Positions 46,717-56,146 of a stretch of 64,000 nt of DNA are shown one piece after another; position 1 is the stretch's first letter, and each line of letters begins with the position of its first letter. The notes below the pieces were generated by a model. The model saw nothing but the letters and a program-made list of their open reading frames with translations, was not told where the DNA came from and did not search any database. The DNA is taken from NCBI GenBank assembly GCA_019638235.1, contig JAHBUE010000001.1, positions 2,404,492-2,468,491 on the forward strand. The letters are read 5' to 3'. Source of the stretch: Cyclobacteriaceae bacterium. GTDB taxonomy: Bacteria > Bacteroidota > Bacteroidia > Cytophagales > Cyclobacteriaceae. The translations under genes were made by a program, and so were the position numbers.

Positions 46717-47307
46717 TTATTGGTTTTTCTCGGCAGCGTACTCAGCGTTCAAACCGGAAACAACATCGGGCGTGATGTCCAATGCTTCAACACCATATAG
46801 TACATCGCTGGTAGTATCCCATTTCAATACAATATGAAGACCTTTTTCTTTACCGTATTTGCTAAGGAATGCCGTAATACGGTCATACAACTCCTTGTTC
46901 AGTTTAGACTGGTCGTTCATTAACTCTTGTGTGGCGCTCTGTTCAAAAAGCTGAAGGTTTTGCTGCTTCTTACCGAGGTCTTCTTCTACGGCACGTACCT
47001 GCCCTACCGTCATATTATTCACGTTGCGTTGGTAAGCCTGAATCTCCTTTTCAAGGCTTTCGGCACGGTTCCTGAAGTCCTGCTCAATCTTATTTCTTTT
47101 GGCTTCCAATACCTCAACCCGGGCTTTCAGATAATCGTATTTTTCCATTACCGAGTCCGAATTGATATAGGCTACTTTCAGTTCCCCTATGTCGAACGAG
47201 GTAGAGCCGGATGACTCTCCGGACGATTTGGGTGCAAAATGAATATAGTACAGAACGCCAACGGCTATCAGCAACACGGCATTTAAAACAAGCGATAGAT
47301 TCTTCAT
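46717..47307 (-). CDS. OmpH/Skp-like periplasmic chaperone
   Basis: 196 residues from the ATG at 47307 (MKNLSLVLNAVLLIAVGVLYYIHF), which gives an uncleaved or cleaved N-terminal hydrophobic segment (4-22). The longer reading back to 47436 would overlap the upstream gene and has no ATG. The mature part starts with KVAYINSDSVMEKYDYLK, the OmpH family opening, then a long Glu/Lys/Gln coiled coil (about 70-150) and a C-terminal strand IVLKWDTTSDVLYG. Skp/OmpH proteins hold unfolded outer-membrane proteins in the periplasm. A -7 element (47335-47342) lies 28 nt upstream and a strong terminator follows. Confidence 0.88.
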   Translation of the reverse strand: MKNLSLVLNAVLLIAVGVLYYIHFAPKSSGESSGSTSFDIGELKVAYINSDSVMEKYDYLKARVEVLEAKRNKIEQDFRNRAESLEKEIQAYQRNVNNMTVGQVRAVEEDLGKKQQNLQLFEQSATQELMNDQSKLNKELYDRITAFLSKYGKEKGLHIVLKWDTTSDVLYGVEALDITPDVVSGLNAEYAAEKNQ

Positions 47308-47334
47308 TAGTTTATTAAATAAGGATTTAGGGCG

Positions 47335-47342
47335 CAAATATA
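47335..47342 (-). promoter_or_regulatory. -7 element of the OmpH-like gene
   Basis: TATATTTG on the minus strand matches TAnnTTTG and predicts a leader of about 20 nt. I do not see a good -33 TTTG at the usual spacing. Confidence 0.4.
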
Positions 47343-47386
47343 TCAGAAATCCCCTGCCTGAGGTAATTACTCGGCTAAATTTAACA

Positions 47387-48025
47387 TCAGGCCGTTTCCA
47401 TGCCCTTTGTCTGGAAACTGTAAAGGGTTGGGTCAAGATTCAGGGCATCCTCGTTAAAGTCGCGGATGAATTTCTCAATTACTACCGGTGTAATACTCTC
47501 CGTATGCAGGCCAATGTCTAAGGCTATCCCAAAGTCAACATGCCTGTCCATATCTACGTGTTCTTTAATTTTCACCTGGCCGTCTTCTTCCAGTTCCATA
47601 ATTACTTCGGCCATAAACAACCCTATTTTTTCTTCCACATCATCCAGCGACTCGAGGTTGCCGTTTTCATCTTCTTCGTAAGATATTTTTTTGTAATCCG
47701 GAAAATGTTGGGCTGCACGGTGTTCGGCTATTTCAAATAGTTCGCTTTCGTGTTGCAACCGGAGCGTGTACATAACCGCATCGTAGATAACCGGTTTATC
47801 CTCATCCATACCAATGAAGAAAAAATGTGCGTACTCATCGGAATGTTCATCGGTGTTATCCAATAAATAAGACTTGTTCAGGGCGTCCATCCGATTTCTG
47901 TACTCCTGAATTATTTCCGGTTTATATCCCTTGTTTTCTGCCTGTTTCATACGATGGCTGAATATACTCAAAATACGGTATGAAGCATACAATTTTCCCT
48001 GATATTCATCAGCAATTTTCAACAA
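47387..48025 (-). CDS. Acidic cytoplasmic protein of unknown function
   Basis: Reading from the TTG at 48025 gives 212 residues; an ATG at 47950 (MKQAENKGYKPEI) would give 187. The extra residues (KIADEYQGKLYASYRILSIFSHR) look like genuine amphipathic coding sequence and start 21 nt after the carbonic-anhydrase-like gene, so I list the longer form with caution. There is no signal peptide or membrane helix. The middle is rich in Asp/Glu (SYEEDENGNLESLDDVEEK), followed by VKIKEHVDMDRHVDFGIALDIGLH. I do not recognise a family. It is probably co-transcribed with the upstream gamma-carbonic-anhydrase-like gene. Confidence 0.65.
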   Translation of the reverse strand: MLKIADEYQGKLYASYRILSIFSHRMKQAENKGYKPEIIQEYRNRMDALNKSYLLDNTDEHSDEYAHFFFIGMDEDKPVIYDAVMYTLRLQHESELFEIAEHRAAQHFPDYKKISYEEDENGNLESLDDVEEKIGLFMAEVIMELEEDGQVKIKEHVDMDRHVDFGIALDIGLHTESITPVVIEKFIRDFNEDALNLDPTLYSFQTKGMETA

Positions 48026-48046
48026 TTTACCGGACGGTCGGGCTTC

Positions 48047-48565
48047 TTATTTCTCGTCCTTAAACCAACCTGCATACATGGGGTAATTGCGTGCCGTGCG
48101 CTGGATTACTTCGCTCATATCATCGCCAATATCTTTAACCCGTTTTGCAGGAATACCGGCATAGATGCTGCCCGGTTCTACTATTGTTCCGGGTAACACA
48201 ACAGCACCGGCAGCTATTACCGAGTTCTCGCCAATAACGGCATCGTCAAGTATAATGGCTCCTATGCCAATCAGCACATTGTCGGCAATGATGCAGCCAT
48301 GCACTACTGCGTTGTGGGCAATTGAAACATTATTGCCGATAACCAATTTTGCACGCTGATAGGTGCAGTGCAACACGGCTCCATCCTGTATGTTGGTATT
48401 ATTCCCGATAGTGATAGAATGAACATCACCCCTTACTACGGCATTGAACCACACCGTACAGTTATTACCCATCGTTACCTCACCCACCACAATGGCGCCA
48501 TCGGCTATGTAACAATCATCGCCAAACACGGGGGTATAACCCCTTACAGATTTTATAATTCCCAT
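48047..48565 (-). CDS. Gamma-carbonic-anhydrase-like hexapeptide-repeat protein
   Basis: 172-residue left-handed beta-helix protein. It has the hexapeptide pattern throughout (YIADGAIVVGEVTMGNNC, VIGENSVIAAGAVVLPG). Zinc-ligand histidines occur at the expected places in AVLHCTYQ and IAHNAVVHGCI, and Arg/Asp/Gln in VVRGDVHSITIG and NIQDGAVLHC correspond to the conserved gamma-CA residues. It belongs to the YrdA/PaaY/CaiE branch, whose members are often trimeric metal-binding proteins with little or no carbonic anhydrase activity. The end has the APAKRVKDIGDD helix region (as IPAKRVKDIGDD). Confidence 0.92.
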   Translation of the reverse strand: MGIIKSVRGYTPVFGDDCYIADGAIVVGEVTMGNNCTVWFNAVVRGDVHSITIGNNTNIQDGAVLHCTYQRAKLVIGNNVSIAHNAVVHGCIIADNVLIGIGAIILDDAVIGENSVIAAGAVVLPGTIVEPGSIYAGIPAKRVKDIGDDMSEVIQRTARNYPMYAGWFKDEK

Positions 48566-48681
48566 AACGCCAAACTAAGCGAAATACCTTCGTTTTTTAA
48601 TCATTTGGGTATTAAAGTTAGAGGTTTTTAGAGATGCCCTTAAAATACCCTGACAAGATGTCACGTTATAGATTTTAATCT

Positions 48682-48689
48682 TATTTTTG
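48682..48689 (+). promoter_or_regulatory. -7 element upstream of miaB
   Basis: TATTTTTG matches TAnnTTTG. The predicted start of transcription lies about 12 nt before the ATG at 48709, which argues against the in-frame TTG at 48700. No clear -33 TTTG is present. Confidence 0.45.
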
Positions 48690-48708
48690 CACCCTGAGAT
48701 TGGTCAAA

Positions 48709-50160
48709 ATGAAGGAATTAATTGAGGATTTAAGCGTATTGGAAGGAATGGAGTCGTGCGAAACCGTAGCCATTTCAAAAGAACAGAACACCGGCAAGAA
48801 GCGGAAACTCTATATTGAAAGCTATGGCTGCCAGATGAATTTCTCCGACAGTGAAATAGTCGCTTCCATTCTTGCTAAAGAAGGATTCGACACCACGTCT
48901 GAAATTCAACAGGCCGATGTTGTTTTTCTGAATACGTGTTCCATCCGCGAAAAGGCTGAGCAAACGGTTCGCAACAGGTTAACGCATATCAACTCCATAA
49001 AAAAGCAAAAGCCCGAAATGCTGGTAGGCGTATTGGGCTGCATGGCCGAACGGTTGAAATCAAAATTACTCGAAGAAGAAAAAATTGTTGACCTCGTGGC
49101 CGGCCCCGATGCGTATCGCGATTTGCCGCAACTAATCAGCCAGGTAGATGAGGGCGAAAAAGCTGTAAACACTTTTTTGTCGCGCGAAGAAACCTATGCC
49201 GACATTGCCCCCGTGCGATTAAACTCGAATGGCGTAACGGCATTCATCTCCATTATGCGCGGGTGCGACAATATGTGTTCGTTTTGTGTAGTGCCCTTTA
49301 CACGTGGCCGCGAAAGAAGCCGTGACCCGAAATCAATTGTTGCCGAAGCGCAGGATTTATTCAATCGCGGTTATAAAGAAGTTACATTGCTTGGGCAGAA
49401 TGTGGATTCATATAAATGGAGCGAGAAAGAAAACAACAAAGCCTTCATTACAAAAAAAGGAATTGATGAAGTTGTGAATTTTGCACACTTGCTGGAAATG
49501 GTAGCGCAGGTTAGCCCGGAGTTGCGCGTTCGTTTTTCTACCAGTCACCCCAAAGACATTACCGATGATGTGCTTTACGCGATGTCGAAATACGAAAACA
49601 TTTGTAAATACATACACCTGCCGGTGCAGTCGGGTAACTCGCGCATACTTGAGTTGATGAACAGGGGCTATACGCGAGAATGGTATTTGGAAAAAATAAA
49701 TCGCATCCGCGAAATACTGGGAGAAGATTGCGGCATTTCATCCGATATGATTACCGGTTTCTGTACCGAAACTGAAGAAGAGCACCAGGAAACGCTTTCG
49801 TTAATGGACAACGTGCATTATGATTTTGCCTATATGTTTTTCTATTCCGAAAGACCGGGAACATTAGCCGCGAAAAAATTTACGGATGACATTCCGGAAG
49901 AAATAAAAAAGCGAAGGTTACAGGAAATCATCACGAAACAAAACGAACATTCGGCTTTGCGCAACCGTAGGGATGTAGGTAAAGTACACAACGTGTTGAT
50001 TGAAGGATTCTCTAAAAAATCAGCCGACTATTTGCAGGGAAGAAACACCGCCAACAAAGTTGTTGTTTTCCCTAAAGAAAATTTTGAAAAAGGCCAGTAT
50101 GTAAACGTGTTGGTAGAAGATTGTACAGCGGCCACGTTGATAGGGAAGGCAGTGAAATAA
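48709..50160 (+). CDS. miaB: tRNA-2-methylthio-N6-dimethylallyladenosine synthase
   Basis: 483-residue radical-SAM methylthiotransferase that adds the 2-methylthio group to i6A37 of tRNAs. The N-terminal MTTase domain has its [4Fe-4S] ligands at Cys41 (ESYGCQMN), Cys77 (LNTCSIRE) and Cys111 (VLGCMAE). The radical-SAM CxxxCxxC is [10 protein letters not shown] with Cys186, 190 and 193. The C-terminal TRAM domain covers about 415-483 ([19 protein letters not shown] ... ATLIGKAV). I chose the ATG at 48709 (MKELIEDLS) over the TTG at 48700. It leads a plus-strand operon with the sigma-54 activator, lptE, a TPR-like protein and secG. Confidence 0.96.
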   Translation: MKELIEDLSVLEGMESCETVAISKEQNTGKKRKLYIESYGCQMNFSDSEIVASILAKEGFDTTSEIQQADVVFLNTCSIREKAEQTVRNRLTHINSIKKQKPEMLVGVLGCMAERLKSKLLEEEKIVDLVAGPDAYRDLPQLISQVDEGEKAVNTFLSREETYADIAPVRLNSNGVTAFISIMRGCDNMCSFCVVPFTRGRERSRDPKSIVAEAQDLFNRGYKEVTLLGQNVDSYKWSEKENNKAFITKKGIDEVVNFAHLLEMVAQVSPELRVRFSTSHPKDITDDVLYAMSKYENICKYIHLPVQSGNSRILELMNRGYTREWYLEKINRIREILGEDCGISSDMITGFCTETEEEHQETLSLMDNVHYDFAYMFFYSERPGTLAAKKFTDDIPEEIKKRRLQEIITKQNEHSALRNRRDVGKVHNVLIEGFSKKSADYLQGRNTANKVVVFPKENFEKGQYVNVLVEDCTAATLIGKAVK

Positions 50161-50164
50161 GGTT

Positions 50165-51424
50165 ATGAGTTTTTCGGAATCAGAAATACAACGAGTTAAA
50201 CAACGGTTTGGCATAATCGGCAATTCTACATTGCTGAATAATGCCGTGCGCGTAGCCATGCAGGTTGCCCCTACCGATATGTCGGTGTTGATAACCGGTG
50301 AGAGTGGCAGTGGTAAGGAGTCATTTTCAAAAATCATTCACCACCTTAGCGCCCGCAAACACGGGCAGTTTATTGCTATTAACTGCGGGTCAATTCCGGA
50401 AGGCACTATTGATTCAGAATTATTCGGACATGAGAAAGGTTCATTTACCGGTGCACACGAAGCACGCAAAGGATACTTTGAAGTAACCAATGGCGGAACC
50501 ATCTTCTTAGATGAGATTGGCGAAATGCCGTTGGGCACACAGGCGCGTTTGCTTCGCGTTCTTGAGAATGGCGAGTTTATTAAAGTGGGCTCTTCGAAAG
50601 TTCAGAAAACCGATGTGCGCGTTGTGGCCGCCACCAACATTAACCTGATGCGCCAGGTAGAAGAAGGAAAATTCCGTGAAGACCTGTACTACCGGTTAAG
50701 CACCGTTCCGATTTATGTGCCGCCTTTGCGCGAGCGCGGTAAAGACATTGATTTGCTGTTCAGGAAATTTGCTTCCGATTTTTCAGAGAAGTATAAAGTA
50801 AAACCCATCGTGCTTACCGATGAGGCACGCGAGGCGATTTTGAAATATCGCTTTCCGGGCAACATTCGCCAGCTTAAAAACTTAGTAGAACAAATCTCCG
50901 TGCTGTCAACCGATGATAAGGAAATCACGGCAGAGAAACTCGCGCACTATCTTCCGCAGCAAACAAGTTTACCCGCGCTGTATCGTTCCGCTTCGCAGAA
51001 TGGCGACCCCAACTCCTTTTCTGAGCGGGATATATTGTATAAAGTCCTCTTCGATATGAAGAAAGACGTAGTGGATTTGAAAAAGATTATATTAGAGTTA
51101 TACAACCGCCAAGGCTCTGCCGCACAGCTTGTCAAAGACCATCCTGCACTTTTTGACGGCCTCGATGCCGACACAGCCGAGCCTGTTGTGCTGAACATTC
51201 CGCAGGCAAATGCTGCTCTTCAAGCAATAGAAGACCAGGAAGAAATTCATGACATTACGCATGAAACGGAAGAGGACTCCCTTTCTATTGAAAAGAAAGA
51301 AAAAGAACTGATTGTACGGGCGCTTCAGAAAAATAACAACAAACGCAAACATGCGGCACGGGATTTGGGGATTTCGGAACGTACACTTTACCGGAAAATT
51401 AAACAGTACGACCTTGAAGACTAA
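50165..51424 (+). CDS. Sigma-54 activator AAA+ protein without a receiver domain
   Basis: 419-residue enhancer-binding-like protein. It starts almost directly with the AAA+ domain (about 15-245): Walker A GESGSGKE, the sigma-54 contact loop written GSFTGA (92-97), Walker B TIFLDEIGEMP (Asp117) and FREDLYYRL. A divergent middle (about 265-375) has no recognised domain, and a Fis-type HTH lies at the end (381-419, RALQKNNNKRKHAARDLGISERTLYRKI). There is no N-terminal receiver or GAF domain, so activity is probably controlled by expression or by a partner protein. It starts 4 nt after miaB and its 3' end contains the lptE start. Confidence 0.93.
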   Translation: MSFSESEIQRVKQRFGIIGNSTLLNNAVRVAMQVAPTDMSVLITGESGSGKESFSKIIHHLSARKHGQFIAINCGSIPEGTIDSELFGHEKGSFTGAHEARKGYFEVTNGGTIFLDEIGEMPLGTQARLLRVLENGEFIKVGSSKVQKTDVRVVAATNINLMRQVEEGKFREDLYYRLSTVPIYVPPLRERGKDIDLLFRKFASDFSEKYKVKPIVLTDEAREAILKYRFPGNIRQLKNLVEQISVLSTDDKEITAEKLAHYLPQQTSLPALYRSASQNGDPNSFSERDILYKVLFDMKKDVVDLKKIILELYNRQGSAAQLVKDHPALFDGLDADTAEPVVLNIPQANAALQAIEDQEEIHDITHETEEDSLSIEKKEKELIVRALQKNNNKRKHAARDLGISERTLYRKIKQYDLED

Positions 51425-51947
51425 TTCCATTCTTGTTTCTGCATTTTTGATAACCATCGTGTTGCCCGTATGGCTTTCATCTTGTGGTGTTTATTCCTTT
51501 ACAGGCTCAGGCACTAATGCAAAAACAATTACGATTGCAGAATTTTACAACAACACCGACTTAGGCCCCGCCAACATAGCACAGGTGTTTACCAACCAGT
51601 TGAAGGACTACATGATTCAGAATACTAACCTTAGTGTGGTGCAGGAGAATGGCGAACTTCAATTAGAGGGAATAGTAACAGGCTATGCGGTATCACAAGT
51701 GGCTCCGCGTGCCAGTGGCGACCCATCGCAGATTGACGCGGCAGCATTATCGCGGCTTACCATAACGGTTCGTGTAACGTATGTAGACACGCTTGACGAG
51801 TCCATGAGTTTCAAAGACAAGACTTTCTCCTTCTACCGCGACTTCGATAACGATATGAACTTATCCGATATTGAAGACACGCTCATCCGCCAGATTTTTG
51901 ACCAACTCACCCTCGACATCTTCAACGCATCAATTGCCAATTGGTGA
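51414..51947 (+). CDS. lptE: LptE-like LPS-assembly lipoprotein
   Basis: 177-residue lipoprotein. Start is TTG at 51414, 11 bases inside the preceding gene. This gives a signal peptide MKTNSILVSAFLITIV with lipobox LSSC (Cys24) followed by GVYSFTG, the conserved opening of Bacteroidota LptE (G.YSF.G). No ATG is available nearby; the upstream TTG at 51312 would place the signal peptide internally. The rest (TITIAEFYNNTDLGPANIAQVFTNQLKDYM, then EGIVTGYAVS and LTITVRVTYVDTLD) matches the LptE fold that plugs LptD in the outer membrane. Position between a sigma-54 activator and secG is a familiar Bacteroidota arrangement. Confidence 0.88.
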   Translation: MKTNSILVSAFLITIVLPVWLSSCGVYSFTGSGTNAKTITIAEFYNNTDLGPANIAQVFTNQLKDYMIQNTNLSVVQENGELQLEGIVTGYAVSQVAPRASGDPSQIDAAALSRLTITVRVTYVDTLDESMSFKDKTFSFYRDFDNDMNLSDIEDTLIRQIFDQLTLDIFNASIANW

Positions 51948-51950
51948 TTT

Positions 51951-52943
51951 TTGCCTATTTTTACCGGAAGCCTTGCCTCTATTCCCGTGACGAATCAATT
52001 GACTTCCGTTTTAAGCCGTTATACAAGCACTTCAGCCGAAGAAGCTAAGCAAATTTATGCCCTTGTATCGGCCTATCCGTATAGCCAGGCGTTACAGGCA
52101 TTGGCCGCGCGGGTTTCGCAAGACCATAAGCATAACGACCAGAAATTACTCCTTCAGCGTGCTGCCGTTTATGCTACTGACCGCACTACACTAAAATACC
52201 TGATGACGCTGCCGGCAACAGTAATTGCCGAAAGTATCGTTGAGCCTTCCGGTAGCATTGCCACTGAATTGAAACACGCTGAACCGGAAGTATTAACCGG
52301 AAATGTTAACGAAGATTATGCCGACAAAGTGATTCACGACCTTGAGCGGTTGCAGGAATTAAAACACAACTTCGAGGCTTATTTTGACGATTCGGGGGTT
52401 GCTCTGCCGGAAATAAAAAAGGAAGATAATTTAGAAAGAACCGAACCATCCGTACAGGAAGAAAAAGAGGCTAAGCCAGCTAAGAAGAAACTTTCAAAAA
52501 AGGAGCGCATCATTCAATTAGCTCAAGAATTGAACAAAGTTCCGCCTTCGCCCGAAGAGCCTGCCTGGGCAGAAAAACCCTTAAAAAAATCGAAAGGAAA
52601 AAACACCGAGCTTGAACCGCTGGTAGATGAAATAAAAAGCACCCGCAAGAAGGTTCAGCCGGAAAGTGAAAAAACCCGTGAACAGATTGAGCTTATTGAG
52701 CAATTCATTAAGTCGAACCCACTTATTACCCCGCCCAAAACAGGTTCTTCTGAAAAGGCCGACCTCGCTTCCTCGCTTAAAAGCGGAGAATTTGGCGACC
52801 ATATCGTATCCGAAACCTTAGCCGAAATATTAGTGCGGCAGGGCAAAAAGGACAAAGCCATTGAAGTGTATAAAAAGCTGATTTGGAAGTTTCCACAAAA
52901 AAAGACTTACTTTGCGACTCAAATTGAAGAATTAAGAAAATAA
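51951..52943 (+). CDS. Helical TPR-like protein, unknown function
   Basis: 330 residues from a TTG at 51951, two codons after the lptE stop; a GTG at 51987 (MTNQLTSVLSRY) is a plausible alternative and there is no early ATG. The N-terminus (about 20-90) has the pattern SAYPYSQALQALAARVSQD ... LLQRAAVYATDRTTLKYLM seen in a Bacteroidota family of TPR-like proteins usually encoded beside lptE and secG. The middle (about 150-260) is Lys/Glu/Pro-rich and probably disordered. The last 55 residues return to a TPR-like helical hairpin (ILVRQGKKDKAIEVYKKLIWKFP). No signal peptide. Function unknown; the position suggests an envelope biogenesis link. Confidence 0.75.
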   Translation: MPIFTGSLASIPVTNQLTSVLSRYTSTSAEEAKQIYALVSAYPYSQALQALAARVSQDHKHNDQKLLLQRAAVYATDRTTLKYLMTLPATVIAESIVEPSGSIATELKHAEPEVLTGNVNEDYADKVIHDLERLQELKHNFEAYFDDSGVALPEIKKEDNLERTEPSVQEEKEAKPAKKKLSKKERIIQLAQELNKVPPSPEEPAWAEKPLKKSKGKNTELEPLVDEIKSTRKKVQPESEKTREQIELIEQFIKSNPLITPPKTGSSEKADLASSLKSGEFGDHIVSETLAEILVRQGKKDKAIEVYKKLIWKFPQKKTYFATQIEELRK

Positions 52944-52946
52944 GGT

Positions 52947-53276
52947 ATGTTCAGTTTCATTGTAGGCCTCATCATTTTTATTTGTTTTTTGCTTGTAGTG
53001 GTTATTCTCGCGCAGAATGCCAAAGGTGGCGGACTTTCCAGCCAGTTTGGCGGTTCGGGTACCAGCAACATTATTGGCGTTAAAAAAACAGGCGATTTGC
53101 TTGAGCGCCTCACCTGGGGATTTACCATTGCCGTTATGGTTCTTGCCCTTTTGCTGTCAACCAACCTGGTAGCGCCCACTTCGGCAGGCACAAATGATAT
53201 TTTAGATAAAGCCAGCGAACAGGCAGCCCCGGCAGGCACATTCCAGCTTCCCGAACCGGATGCCGATGAAGAATAA
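52947..53276 (+). CDS. secG: Preprotein translocase subunit SecG
   Basis: 109-residue SecG. The first membrane helix (MFSFIVGLIIFICFLLVVVILAQ) precedes the family motif QNAKGGGLSSQFGGSG, followed by the second helix (about 52-70, TWGFTIAVMVLALLLS). A Pro/Glu-rich C-terminal tail is typical of Bacteroidota. It is the last gene of the miaB operon, 3 nt after the TPR-like gene and followed by a clear terminator. Confidence 0.95.
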   Translation: MFSFIVGLIIFICFLLVVVILAQNAKGGGLSSQFGGSGTSNIIGVKKTGDLLERLTWGFTIAVMVLALLLSTNLVAPTSAGTNDILDKASEQAAPAGTFQLPEPDADEE

Positions 53277-53300
53277 GACTTTAAAACCCATTGATAGATT

Positions 53301-53325
53301 AGCCCCGGATTTCGGGGCTTTTTTT
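53301..53325 (+). terminator. Intrinsic terminator after secG
   Basis: AGCCCCG/CGGGGCT 7-bp stem (53301-53307 with 53313-53319), 5-nt loop, then seven T residues. Confidence 0.9.
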
Positions 53326-53443
53326 ATGCCCCGTTAGGAGCATAAAGGTGTCAGAGTCTTAGATTCGGACATGACAATATTGGCAGTATCGGATAAAGAA
53401 AAGCACAAAAACACTCAAGAATCTGCCATTTTGTAACCTTAAA

Positions 53444-53458
53444 GTGCGTTATTCGCAC
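53444..53458. promoter_or_regulatory. Short dyad upstream of groES
   Basis: GTGCG-TTATT-CGCAC is a perfect 5-bp inverted repeat, about 80 nt before the groES start and weakly extended outward by AAA/TTT. It is not the CIRCE operator. It may be a regulatory site of the chaperonin operon, but there is no further support. Confidence 0.25.
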
Positions 53459-53536
53459 CACTTTCGGCCTTGGCACAAAACCTGATAAAGGCGGCAGTAG
53501 TAACAAATTTGTTAAACTTTAAAATCCATTACCTAT

Positions 53537-53815
53537 ATGGCAAAAATCAACTTTAAACCAAATGAAGACCGGGTGTTAGTTGAACCCGCAGAAGCTGAAA
53601 CCAAAACATCATCCGGGCTGTACATTCCCGATTCCTCAAAAGAAAAGCCTCAAAAAGGAAAAGTAATTGCCGTAGGCGAAGGTCTTAAAGACAAGCCTGT
53701 AACCGTTAAGGTTGGCGATAATGTACTGTACGGAAAATACTCCGGTACTGAAATTACTATCGATGGCAAAGAGTACCTCATTATGAGAAACTCAGACATT
53801 TTCGGAATTATCTAA
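53537..53815 (+). CDS. groES: Co-chaperonin GroES
   Basis: 92-residue Hsp10. It has the family's N-terminus ([20 protein letters not shown]), the mobile loop [20 protein letters not shown] and the terminal [13 protein letters not shown]. It caps GroEL during substrate folding. groEL follows after 24 nt. The 260-base upstream gap holds the secG terminator, a short dyad and no CIRCE-type operator that I can see. Confidence 0.98.
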   Translation: MAKINFKPNEDRVLVEPAEAETKTSSGLYIPDSSKEKPQKGKVIAVGEGLKDKPVTVKVGDNVLYGKYSGTEITIDGKEYLIMRNSDIFGII

Positions 53816-55468
<1,653 letters not shown>

Positions 55469-55493
55469 TCGTCTTTTCATACAGGTTACTGTT

Positions 55494-55534
55494 AAAGTCC
55501 TGTCCCGATAGCTATCGGGACAGGACTTTTTTTT
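55494..55534 (+). terminator. Intrinsic terminator after groEL
   Basis: Near-perfect palindrome with an 18-bp stem centred at 55511/55512 (AAAGTCCTGTCCCGATAG and its complement), followed by about five further T residues. Confidence 0.92.
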
Positions 55535-55602
55535 GTTACCGCTTCAAAATTTGTGGTTTAGCGTTACCTGACGTAACTTGTGGCTGCTAACGATTAACCC
55601 CC

Positions 55603-55968
55603 ATGGTGATACATAAAAACTTCCAGGACTTTGTACTTTTTCTGTACATCTACATGGCGCATGCCGATGGCGAATTTCATGACGATGAGAAAAAGATTAT
55701 ACTGGAAAAGATGAAAAAACTGTATCCGGCAGATGCCGATTTTGACAAGAAGTTCCTCGAGGCGCTTCACCTGTATGACGACTTTGACAAAAAGCAACTC
55801 AGAACGTTATTTCAGGATACATTTAATCATTTCTCGTCCGTTAAATTTCCGGTTAAGTACAAAGTATTCACCGATATGTACGACATTATCAATGCCGATG
55901 GAAAAGTAGATGAATCGGAAACGAAGGCGATGGAAGCGCTGAAAGAAATTATTGATATGTCGAATTAA
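55603..55968 (+). CDS. TerB-like protein
   Basis: 121-residue all-helical protein. It contains two TerB-type acidic loops: YMAHADGEFHDDEKKIILEKM near the N-terminus and IINADGKVDESETKAMEALKEI near the C-terminus. This gives the two-fold repeat of the TerB fold, in which acidic clusters may bind metal. Monocistronic between two terminators. Function unknown; the longer TerB-like gene at 19308-19775 is a distant relative at best. Confidence 0.72.
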   Translation: MVIHKNFQDFVLFLYIYMAHADGEFHDDEKKIILEKMKKLYPADADFDKKFLEALHLYDDFDKKQLRTLFQDTFNHFSSVKFPVKYKVFTDMYDIINADGKVDESETKAMEALKEIIDMSN

Positions 55969-55990
55969 ATACGAACTGAAAGTTTAACAA

Positions 55991-56020
55991 AAAGCCGCCT
56001 GATTATGGGCGGCTTTTTTT
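55991..56020. terminator. Bidirectional intrinsic terminator
   Basis: AAAGCCGCC/GGCGGCTTT 9-bp stem (55991-55999 with 56008-56016), 8-nt loop, T-run on the plus strand and A-run on its left side. It can end both the TerB-like gene (plus) and the OPT transporter gene (minus). Confidence 0.85.
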
Positions 56021-56146
56021 GTGTCTGAAAATAGTTCGATTACAACTCACTAAGAGAATGCCACAATAACTAATAATGAATATTAATTCTGCTAAGTTAT
56101 ATTTCATTAACGAATGTCTACATTACAAATATCAAACTGCTAAATC

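Noticed and set aside
47308..47436. Longer N-terminus for the OmpH-like protein
   Set aside because: It would overlap the upstream gene and place the hydrophobic export segment internally.
53470..53486. Sigma-54-like promoter (TTGGCAC ...) upstream of groES
   Set aside because: The -24 half matches, but the -12 position reads CTGA instead of TTGC, so the invariant GC is missing.
53277..53536. CIRCE/HrcA operator before groES
   Set aside because: No TTAGCACTC...GAGTGCTAA-type element is present; only a short 5-bp dyad was found.
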